Origin: Diphasiastrum complanatum
Taxonomy: Eukaryota > Streptophyta > Lycopodiopsida > Lycopodiales > Lycopodiaceae
Direction: 5' to 3'
Length of the DNA stretch: 64,000 bases
NCBI GenBank assembly: GCA_029204225.1
Contig: CM055107.1
Span: forward strand, 5,415,997-5,479,996
The translations under genes were made by a program, and so were the position numbers. Of this stretch, positions 24,096-36,000 are shown in pieces (positions within the stretch are counted from its first letter, which is position 1; the number at the start of each line of letters is the position of its first letter). Under the pieces are notes generated by a model. It did no database searches, was not told the DNA's origin, and saw only the letters and a list, made by a program, of their open reading frames with translations.

Positions 24096-27000
24096 CATAG
24101 GTCCCGCGGTACTGGGTACCGCGGATCCCGGTATCGCGGGACCATACTGGTACCGCGGTACCATGATGGTACCGCGGTACCACAATATAATAATATATTT
24201 ATTATTTAATATTTTTTTAAATTTTTTTTTACCTAAACCTACCCGCCCCCCTCGCAGTTCCTCTGAAATTTTTTTGCGCCCTCTCCGCCCTGCCATCGCT
24301 GCTGGTTTTTCTTACCTGCCTTTGATTCCTTGCGTCGCCCATCGCCCACGCAACGCCCTACCTTGCATCTGATTTCCTTTGCCCTGCATTCGCCCATTTT
24401 CAGCGTCTCTCCAACAGTGAACCCTGCTGTTTTTTTTCCAGCAATCCATCCCTCATTTCATCTGCAATGGTGCAATCCGACCTTTCCGGTCTGTGGGACG
24501 AGGTAGACATTGTCAGGCGGGTTGCCGACAAGACCAACAAGACCGGTCAGAAGATCGTGCGCTGCCGATACTGTCTCGTCGAGTTTGCTGCATCCCTCAC
24601 TCGCCTTAAAGGCCATCTGCTCGGTGCACGCGCCAAAAATGGTGCCACCTTGAATGCTGCCCCTTGTGGCAGCATGACCGTCCCCGACAGGCAGCGACTA
24701 CTGGACACCTACGGGCCGCGGCTCGTGGCAGGGGAGAACACCATTTCGGAGGGCATTCTCCGATTTTGCACCGCTCTTTATGTGACTAACCCAGAGTTGC
24801 TACCTGCTTGGCTGGCACGCACGAGGAGAGGGAGTGCATCCTCCTCGAGTCTCTTTGCCCCTCAGACAGTTCTGCCTCATGCACCCCCATCTGCTCAGAT
24901 TCCGGTGGATCCCGTCCCATCGCATCCGACAGTTGCCACTGCGGTTCCACCACCACCCACTGTTGCTCGCACTCCACCAGTCTACGACTTTCTCATGGAC
25001 TCTCCGCCACCCGAGCAGGCCCAGGATGGTACTGGGCGGGCCTTCGAGGATGTGGAAGAGATCCCTTCTTCCTTCCCTTCCCATCCGGATGACTTCCTCA
25101 GCCAGCAGTTTTCGTACCCCATGCCAGATGTTGCCCCTCCACCAGTGCACCCCACCTATGCTGCTGCACCCATCCCTGCCAGTGCATCCCACTCTCCCCA
25201 TTCCACGTCTACAGCCGATGCATCCACCAGCGCCCAGCTTGTCGCGTCATCATCCATTCCCGTCACGGTTGGTGCACCGTGCTGGAGGTCCACCACCCGT
25301 CGCCCACCAGGGAGAGCCCTCGTGCAGCAGACCATTCGCGGCGCGCATCAGCCGCACATGGACAGAGAGGCCACACAGGCCGTGGCCAGTCTGGTTTACG
25401 AGCTGAACCTGCCCTTTGCCATCACCGACTCTGAGCCCTTCAGAAAAGCCTTCCGCCTTGCACAGTTTGTCAGCCCTAGCTGGAGAGTCCCTAGTTCAGA
25501 GGTTGTCCGCACACACATGCTGAGGGATAGGGTCGAGTCCTTGTCTAGAGAGATGGAGCCTCTGCGTCGGCACTGGGCCACTTATGGTTGCAGCATCATG
25601 TCCGATGGCTGGACTGATGTCACGAGGAGGCCGATCCTCAACATACTGGTCTCCAGCTGCATGGGCACACAGTTTTTGAGGGCAGTGGATTGCAGCAGGG
25701 GGGGGAGAGTCATATCTGCAGAGTTCATGTTTGATGTCATCAGGTCTTCCATCCTAGCCATAGGCCCACAGCATGTCGTCACGGTGGTGACGGACAATGC
25801 CACGAACTGCATTCAGATGGGTGTACTGCTAGAGGCCGAGTTCCCTCATATTGTTCATACCCCCTGTGCAGCCCACGACATAGACCTTCTGATGGGGGAC
25901 ATTGGAGCACTTCCCTGGGTTAGAGCCATCGTCCGGGAGGCCCTCTTCCTGGTGACTTTTGTCACCAGAAAGAGGCGTGTTCTTGCCATGTTCCGGGTGT
26001 TCAGCCATCTGGACCTCCGTAAGCCAGCCCCCACGCGCTTTGCATTCGACTTGGTGGTCATCGACCGTTTGATCAGGTGCAGGGCCCAGCTTTTACAGAT
26101 GGTTGCCAGTGATCTTTGGGGTGCCAGTACATTTCCGCACACTGAGGATGGGGAGCACTTTTCTTCCACGGTGAGGGGAGACCAGTTCTGGAGGGATGCA
26201 TAGACATTGTCAGGACTTCTTCTTCGACCACTCTACATTGTGCTCCGCATGGCTGACAGCGAGGGGTCGACACTTGGACTGGTGTATGAGCTCATGGACC
26301 AGATTGGACAGTTCCTGCAGCTGCCCATCTTGCAGCCAGAGAGGTAAGCGGTACAGTGTTGTAATTGTTCTTTATCTTTTCAATGGTTGCTAGTTTGTTT
26401 TTCTGTCAATGTTAAGTTTTTTTGTAATGCCCTAAACCACATGCCTCTCACCTGCAGGATGACAGAGCTGAAGTTCATATGGGAGACGCGGTGGAACTAC
26501 TTCCACAGGAGTATCCACAGCGTTGCACACATGCTGCATCCCCTCTTCCTCTCTCCGACACAGATCGCAGACAGGGAACTCCAGGCCGATTGGCTTCAGT
26601 ACATTCACAGGGTGGGTCCACACATAGGTTTGGATCCTATCATGCTCATGGAGGAGCTCGCTGCATTTCGTTTCGGCATGGGCATGTTCGGTCACCCGGC
26701 TGCTCAAGATCCAGAGAGGAGGCAGCTCCCCATTACCTGGTAGACCATGTTCGGCAGCACCTATCCATCCATACAGCGTCTTGCACTGTGGGTCCTTTCA
26801 CAGGTATGCATCTCATCTCATCCTCCCTTGCTGTGTTTCGTTGACGTTCCACCCGTGCACGTGTGCTGAACTATTTCATTGCACGTACCGCAGGACTGCG
26901 CTGCCTCCGTGTGTGAGCATAATTGGAGCACATGGGCACTCATTCACACGAGGAGAAGGAACAGGCTGTCAGTGAGTCAGTTGGAGCGGTTGGTGTTCTG

Positions 27001-30000
27001 TAGCACCAACGCACGTCTCGCCAGGAGACTGCCAACCATTACGAGCGCATTGCAGGTGAAAAGCTATTCTCCCATTGCATGTTGGTTGACGTCTCACTAA
27101 CATGTAGGTTTCAATTTTTGATCAAGTTGTTTTCCTGACACGCTCAATTTTGGTCTTGCAGACGAAGATATCAGATTTGGAGCGCCAGGTCGACTTGCCT
27201 ACGGACAGCACCCATCCCATGCATGTAGATGACCTGGGCACACAATTGATGGCAGAGAGAGAGAGAGGGAGCTTGCCGAGATGAGAGAGACAGAGCTTGG
27301 GCTTGAGCACAGAGAGCCTCCATTGTATGAGGCAGATGAGCCAGTGTCAGAGGATGAGCATGACGAGGATGAGCCCATTCGGGTTGTGTTTGCCAGACCA
27401 GAGAGGGATGAGGCAGATTATACAGGTGTAGGGCACACGCCACGAGCAGGGGTCAGAGGTGCATCACGTGGCAGAGGTGGGACACATGGCACAGGTTATA
27501 CCGGCAGACAGACAAGGCACACAGGGGGGGCCAGTGGCATACCTACCTATGTCGACATGATGGAGGAGGCTCTTGATAGAGGGCAGAGTGGTTTAGATGT
27601 CGGTCCCGCAGATGTTTGGATGCGTGCAGCACAAAGTCATGGCCGTTACTACGAGAACACACCAGAGGAAGCACCAGATGACTTTGATTGCACAGATTGG
27701 GAGGCCATGCAGGGTCTACAGGGTGCACATGATGAGGCACGGGATGATTCAGAGGTTGGTGCACAGGATGATTCAGTGGATGGTGCACAGGATGAGGCCC
27801 AAAGCCCAGAGCATTTGTATTCAAATGCCCAGCTGGACGACCTGATTACCACATTTGATTTAGAGGCCCAGCAGATGCTGAGTGTTAGGGCACCCCCTTC
27901 ATCTCTTGCCAGCATGCCATACACAGAGTCACAGCCAGAGCAGCCACACGAGGTGCTCACAGTTCCTCCAGCTCCTCAGAGCACAGCTCCTCCAGTGCCA
28001 CCGATGCCATTCAGGCCTGCAGCCCCTCCATCGCCGTCCACTTCTGCAGCACCAGGTCTCCATGGCAGTGCCCAGGTTTTCTCTCGCAGCGCCCACTCCA
28101 CGTCCTCCTCCTTTGGTAGCACCCACTCCACTGGCTCCCCCTTTGGCAGCACCCAGGATCTACCAGTACCGGCCACCGCAGCACCCCTTTCAGTACATAT
28201 CGCCGCTGTACTTGCCTCCTTCACAGCCAGTCCCTCCACCAGCAACAGCCCCACGGGCACACACTCCAGGAGCTCATCATCCTCGCTCAGCTGCACAGGG
28301 AGTTCCCTCTTTTGCTTCCCTATCCCAGCCGGCCTCAGCTTGGGCCCAGCCTAGCCAGCCAGGTGATTTGCATGGGGGTGATGAGGCATTGACAGCTCCT
28401 CTACCGCAAGAGACCAGGAAGGCCCAAGGGTGCACTGAACAAGAAAGGCAAGGCACAGAAACTGCCAGGGAGGAGAGGACGACCACGCACAGCTCCAAGT
28501 ACAGCTAGAGGTGCAGCATTACAGCGAGCTGGAGCAGGTGTTGCTGGTTTGGCTTGCTTGGGGGCTGATGCGGAGGCAGATTGGGATGATGCTAGTGACG
28601 AGTCCTCCTCTTTTGATACACAGCCCATGCCAGCTCCAGACAGGCACAAATATCGGCTGCGAGAGTCAGCTCGGGGCCCTGAATTGTCTCCAGAGCATTC
28701 GTCTGAGTCAGAGCCAGAGCATTAATTGTGGCTCTGTTGTTTTATTTTTAGCAGTTTCATATCATGTTCTATGTTTGGCGACCAGATGGTCGAACACTGT
28801 ATTCAGACCATTTTCAATATTATATTCAGTGTTGGACGTATTCTATTCACTGCACAATGTGTATTTGTCAACTTGTAATTGTGATGTTCTACTTGCAGTT
28901 TTACTTCAAATGGTGTGTGCGTGTTTTCAATTAGTTTTCACTACAGAGATTGAGAGCATATGCAGAACACAGAAATACAACCCCCCTGATAGCATTTCAT
29001 AAACACATACATCAGATATACATCAGATTGCAATACACAAGGCACGCATTGCACAAAAAACACACCGTACATTAATTCATCAGATGTATCAAAATAACAA
29101 TACGGATTCCCGCCACATACGGCTGGGGTTGTTTTTTACACTATGCTAGACACTAAATGCTGCCTCATCTACTGATGAACATTACATAACAACAGTCAGC
29201 CACATACGGCTAGACCCCATCTATGCTAAATATTCCTATGGATCCTCCACTAACTCCTTGCCCTCGTTAGGAGCATTGTTATGTCGCTCTCGCTCTGCCT
29301 CCCGGTTACCCCGAGCTGCCTCCTGGTCAGCCCGACGGCGGGCAGCCCTTTCCCTGACCATGATGAGCTGCCGTCGTTTGAAGTTCATTCCGATCTGCTC
29401 ATCCAAATCCAGCTCGACAGCGGGAGCAGGGGCCACAGCGGGGGCGGGGATCTGCAGCTCTGGGTGTCTATCCCGAGTTTGTCATAGCATCTCTGCAATC
29501 TCTGCCTCGTGTACTATACCCTCTTTTTTTACACCCAGAACCCCTTTTTTTTACTTTTTTTGTCCTTTTTTGGTAGTTAATATGCAAAAAAAAATTATTA
29601 TTTTTTTTTAAAAAAAATATTATCAACATGCAAAAAAAAAAAACCGCGTGGATAATCCACGCAGAAGATATCCACATGTGGATATCTTTAACGCAGTTTG
29701 GTCCAGTGAAGAAGTTGTACAAACTGAAATTTGCGTGGATAATCCACACGTGGATTATCCACTTAAAACCTGCCTTCCGGCACTACCAAGCTTCCCTCCC
29801 AAACAGTTGTCAGAATTTTCAAAATTCAATTTGGCGTGGATAATCCACGCGTGGATGTTCCACGCAAACAAAATTTCGAAAAATCGACTAATACTGAAAC
29901 CTTTTGAAGCTTTTATTCATATTCCAACAAGGTTAAATATAGCTGAAAAGTAAAATACAGTACCGGCAGTACCATACTAGCGGTACCACGGGGTACTATG

Positions 30001-33000
30001 ATATATATATCATGGTTCCCAAGGTACCAGTGTCGTGGGACTGCAAGGCACGGCACCACGGTACTTTTTACAATTATTTTATTTTTTTTTACCAAAATGT
30101 TGCCCTTTCAGAGCTGATACCTCCTCTATGGCTCAAAACTGCAAAAACATTTTGTCTAGGGCCTCAAAAATCATGCCCTAATCTCAAAAAAAGGCATAAA
30201 AAGGTGTAGGATCATCTTCTATCTCAAGTTGGAGAGGAGGAAGCTATGTTCTCAAAAGGCAAGTTCAATGGCAAAGGCAAAAGCAAATGGTCAAAAGGGC
30301 AAGATCAAGGTGAGCCTTCTACTTTTGTTGGAAAGAAGAAAGATAGATCCAAGATAAAAAATTTCTATTGTGGTCCTACACCTTTTTACGCCTATTTTTG
30401 AGATTCAAGCATGATTTTTGAGGCCCTAGACAAATGTTTTTGCAGTTTTGAGCTATACAGGGGGTATCAGCTTTGAAAGGGAAACATTTTGGTAAAAAAA
30501 AAAAAAAAAAATTGTGTCATGGGTGCCGTGGATTTTTTCTCCATGGCACTTGTACGGCACGTGCCGTACAATGGCACTTGGAACTATGACATATATATAT
30601 ATATATCAAACATGAGGGTCCGGGGGGGGGGACACAGCATTTTGGCGTCCGCGTCCGACACCCGGACCCGGACCTGGACGCGTCTGACCCTCGGACGCAG
30701 GGTCGGACGTGTCCTATTTTTTTTTTTCAATTTTTTTTCTAGACGGGCCCTGGACGCGTTTTTAAATTTTAAAAAAAAAAAAAAAACAGAAGGGTGCACG
30801 CGGGCAGTGGAACAGTCCGCAGAAGCCCGAGGGACAGCGAGAGAGGAGAGAAAGAGGGCGGGAGAGAGAGCTATGGTGAGTGAGGGAGCGGTATGGGGGA
30901 GCTTCTTATGGCTCCATTGTGTGGACTCCATGTGCCGCACACTCACTGGACCTCCTCCTGCATTCCATCGAAAGACTCGATTTGTTTTTCAAAGACTCAA
31001 ACTTTTCCAATTGATAGTAGCAGTAATTCTCTTAGCAATTTTGGGATGTACATATTTTTATATAAAAGAAGAGCTGGAGTTTTGCTCCTCCTCCGCTGTG
31101 TATTATCGACGATTTCTATGTTTCATGGTCTCAAGACACATCTAACAAGTTTATGTTTCCACTATATGTATTCTATCCTTCGACATCGCCCATGATGCAT
31201 ATCTTGAAATATTTCCAGATTTGGTTTTGCCATCTAATCATGAAGAGAAGGGACTGCCATCTACTTCTAGTGGACAGCCCACTGCTCCTTCGATTTTGCA
31301 GCCCATAGTTCATCAAGAAGAACCTATTTATGGTGAAGAGCAGCTTGTTGAAGACATTGGACAGCAAGGTCCAATTTCAGAAAACATGGGACAGCAAGGT
31401 CCAAGTTCGGAACACTTTGGACAGCAAAGTGTTGACAAAGGTAAGGTTGTTGGACAACCCAAACCAGTCCCTAAATGGTTGTTGCAGACTTTGCAGGACA
31501 GCAAAGTGGATCATTTCTATGAAGGGACGACTCGTGCCTCTACTAAATCAATAGAATTTGCTGATTTTTCTGATTTTGCTCTTATTTCTATTGAGGATGG
31601 TGCAGTAGAACCTGTTTTTTATGAGCAGGCCAGAGGACTAAAATGTTGGGAGGATGCGATGCAAGAGGAGTATAACTCACTCATAAAGAACCACACTTGG
31701 GTTCTTGTTGATCTTCCAAATGGGGCTGGAATCTTCATCTCTCAACAACGATACATTGAGCAGATGTTGAAACAATCTTCTTTTTTCAAGTCACCGCAAG
31801 TTGATGCATATGATGGATGCATTAGTGAAAAGTTTCATGCGAACCTTTTCAATTTGATGTTTTAGCAAAGGTTGAAAAATTCGAGCACTCTTTGGAACCA
31901 TTTTGTACGAATCGAGGAGGGAATCAACATGTGTCAATTAGTACTTTTGTTCAAAGTGTTAAGAGCGAGCATTTGTTTGGAGAGAATTTTTCATTACTTG
32001 AAGAATCTTCTATAACATCCCATGCCTCTTCGAGGGACAGCTTTGATGACACCATCGTTGATGCATCTCTTGATAGTTTGCCAAATTTCTATGATGAAGA
32101 CGTTGGACAGCAGGCTCAGTCATCTTCTTTTGGTCATTTACAGCCCATTTTACATCATGAGCAGTCCATTATGCTTCAGGAACAGCCTGCGGAAGATTAT
32201 GGACAACATGGTCCATGTTGGGAACACTTTGGGCAGCAAAGTGTTGAACAGCCCATAACAGTTCCTTGTTGGCTATTGGAGACTTTGCAGGACAGCAAAG
32301 AAATATCTTACTATGAAAGGAAGGCACATGCCTCTTTAAAATCATTACCTCTTGCTGATTTTTTTGGTTCTACACTTACTCTTCATCATGATGTTGGTAC
32401 ATCCCCTATTCTATGTGAGCAAGTCATTGATGGTAAGGTTCGGGAGGATGTGATGTCAAAAGAGTTTGGTACCCTTTTTTATTGTCCTTATGATAAGAAG
32501 TATTTTCGAATAATGTGGGAGCCTATGATGGATTACAGGTCCATGTTTCGACTTATTGCCGAGTTTATGTTGGTTCCCTACTTCGGATGGAGCATGCAAA
32601 TCCTCACCCTTCGACTTGATGCTTCATTATTATGCATTCTTTTCCTTTTATATGTTGGACATGATTGGGGATGAGATTTCGACTACTTCGGTGCGAAGTT
32701 TATTTGGTGACATGAAGTTTGGACAGCAAGTTGGATTTCTCTCTTTCGAGAAGTTACTTCATGTTATGTTATGCATTTCCATTTAAGGAGGGTGTTGGAA
32801 TGTAAATGGAATTGCTTACATTACCATAGGTTACTTTGACCCAAAAGGTCGAGAGTTGTGTAACCATGGTCATTTATTATATTAGGCCTACTAAACTTAG
32901 AGTTAGCTAAGTTAGTATGAAACTAACTTGGTAGGGACTCATGGGTCCACTAGGCCTAATTGTGACATTAAGTACCCCAACTTGACATATTGGAGGTACC

Positions 33001-36000
33001 TTATTCTTTCTATGTAACTTATAGAAAGTTGGATAGTCAATAGTCAAGTAGTTGGACAGCCAATAGTCAAGTAGTTAGATAGTCATCTTGGACTATATAT
33101 ATGTGTGCATCCCATTTGTATGAGACACTTTTGTAAGCAATACTGACTATTCTCCTTGGCTGTCCACGAGTTTCTACAAGAGGGTTTCTAGCCATCTCTC
33201 TCTTTCTTTTGAGAATGCTTTGTGTGATTGAATAATTAAGATCCTGGATCCTTAGGCTTCTATTTCCTACAATTGATCGAAATAAAATGAAACACCAAAT
33301 GTAAACCAAACGAAGATAAATGATTCTAAAACAAGAAAGTATGCAAAAAAAACACCAACTTTGAAGGAGAGGACACAAGTCGTCACCTCTACATAGGCTA
33401 TACCTTAGAAGCCCGTTCCGACCCTTTGGGTAGGAACGTACTGTACGTTCCGGAACGAACTAGGTCGGAACGTTTTCTTAAGAAAAAAAAAAAGCCAGGT
33501 ATCAAAGTGCCACCTGTTGGCCGCCGTGATCTTCCTTCTTCGCGACCTTCCTTCTTGATAATATATTGAGGGACGCTACAGATCATAAATCGATTTGAAA
33601 ATATTGTTTTGAAATCGATGATGTATAATTTTTAACAAAAACTCGATTTTAACAAAGACGTTGATCCTAGAATCACTGTCTTCTCTGACTGCTGCTCACG
33701 TTAATCCTAGAATCGCTATCTGCCACGTTACATATATCCGAGCTAGAATCGCTGTCTGAGCCACGCTATATATCTTGATTTTGTTCCTAAGTCTCCATTG
33801 CTTTGTTAAAAACCATGTTATCTATATCCAAGCCAGAATCGCTGTCTGAGCCACGCTATATTTGAGATGGTCTTTGTAAGCTTGGAGGGATCGTTCCGGA
33901 GAGTCTCAAAACCATGGACGACGTGGGCCTGAACGAGGAACATTGCCGGGGATACGAATCCATTAGCCACTTTTGATCCTTAGTTGGAACATCTTGTAGC
34001 TTAGACATCCTGTCCTCCTTATATTCGGACATACTACTCTGACCATCCCTTAATCTCCATTGCTTTGTTAAAAACCACGTTATCTATATCCGAGCTAGAA
34101 TCGCTTTCTGAGCCACGCTATATATCTTGATTGTGTTCCTTAATCTCCAGTGCTTTGTTAAAAACTACGTATATTTTCAAAAAAAAATTTGGCCAAGTTC
34201 CAGAATGGAACGCGTTCTGTTCTGGAACGGGCAACTAAGGGCTATACACAAACAAATCTAGGAAGTGATAGTCAGTGAAGAAGCTATCAAAATGTCCACC
34301 AAATAGGGCACCAAGTAAGGAAGCAAGCTGCCCAAGTGTGACAAAAAATCTAGCAGATGAAATAATAAGTGTGCTGTCAAACAAGGAAAATATAGCAAAA
34401 GATGGGTACAAACTGGTTGCTGTCCCAAAAAACCAGTAAAATAGCCTCAAAAAAAGACAATGGTTTTACAAAAAGAGCCTAAAATCCAACAAGCGGAGTG
34501 CGCAAAAATATGTCAATATCATCTCCAAGGTGCTGCACCAATGTTGTGCAGTCTCTTGAAGGCGATAAGTGGCTTCTGCGATCTTCAAATCATCATCTTC
34601 GATATCGCACATCTGAAAAGACTTTTCTTATTTCTATAGCCAATTCTCGAACACATACATATTTTGTACCACAACCGCTCCTATATACTTTGATGCAATG
34701 CCTTCAAGTCCTTGATGATTCACAACTTTGTTGATTTCGAATGTATTTCAGCTCTTCTTTTGCTTGTCACAGGTTCAACTGCTACCATAATCATTCCAGT
34801 AACTTATTGGCCTTCAATTGATCTAAGATTTGTTGTTGGACAACCTCCATAGCATCCACCTTGGCTACCGCTTCTTCTATCCTCAAGATCTTGGTGCTAA
34901 TGCCTTCCAAGGGATCCATACTGATGGAAAATAATGTCTTTACTTAGAAATCAGGCTTTAGAACTGTCAATTGAAGCCTCAACCGGCCGTAGGAAACCTA
35001 AAACAGATCTGTAAATTAAGCTTTCCCTCAAAGACAGCTTGTCAAATGCTGAATTTGACCTGATTTCTCAGATATGAGAGTAAAAAAACAGCAGAAACCC
35101 TAATCAGAAATCAATAGGGCTGATTGACACATTTTTCCAGGTCACATTTGTCTGAAATCAGCCTGCTATCGGTTACAACTAGAGTAGGTACCATCTATTA
35201 GTAGCTGTATCGCAAAACATGCTATGAAAGTGTGTGATGGTGTTCCTAGTCCTCAAAAATTTATTGACACTTGTAGAAGTCTCATCTCCTCAATATCAAG
35301 CTCACGTAATCACAATGGGCTTGTAGAAGTCCCATCTCCTCAATATCAAGCTCAAGTAATCACAATGGGTCCTTTGATAAGTCATGCATTGGAATCTATT
35401 GAATGAACGTTCAACGCTAGTACCCTTCTTTTACATGGCTTTACCTTTTTTCAACGTACGTTCTTGAATATGAATTGACGAGGGAACATAATAAACATAA
35501 CAACGTGGCTCATACAAGGCATTTATGTTATTATAACAACTCATTTATAGGCAATGTTGAGTATACAAATGGCATAAGGTCCAGAGCAATGCACACCATA
35601 TCTACTATATCTGGTTTGCCATAAGATCTTTGGGATTAACATTGCCATTTTCACATTCCAAAATTGATGCGAAGCTTGAAAAATTGTCAGGGAAGTAGAG
35701 GGTGTGAACCAAAGACCATCTCATGTTGGCCAATTCAGCATCGACTCCCACTCAACCTATTTCCCCTTGTACGAGAATAATAGTCAATCACACGTATTCT
35801 CATCTACAAGAAGAGCCACAAAGTTTGAGCACTTCTCACAACATTTGTCATGTTGGCCACAATAATTAATTTTTCAGCTGATTCTTAGCATCAAAAGTGC
35901 AAGCCAAGATAAACACTATCGTTACTCTCATTAATTAAACTATATCAACATGCAAAAAACATTCTTACCGCCAATTTCATTAGGGTTGGGTGGTCATGAT

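Noticed and set aside
24800-25400. Long Pro/Ser- and Gly-rich frames on both strands
   Set aside because: They are shadows of the Pro-rich spacer of the hAT transposase frame.
30489-31145. A 218-codon plus-strand frame
   Set aside because: It starts in a poly-A run, crosses an inverted-repeat arm and (TA)n, and has no recognised domain.
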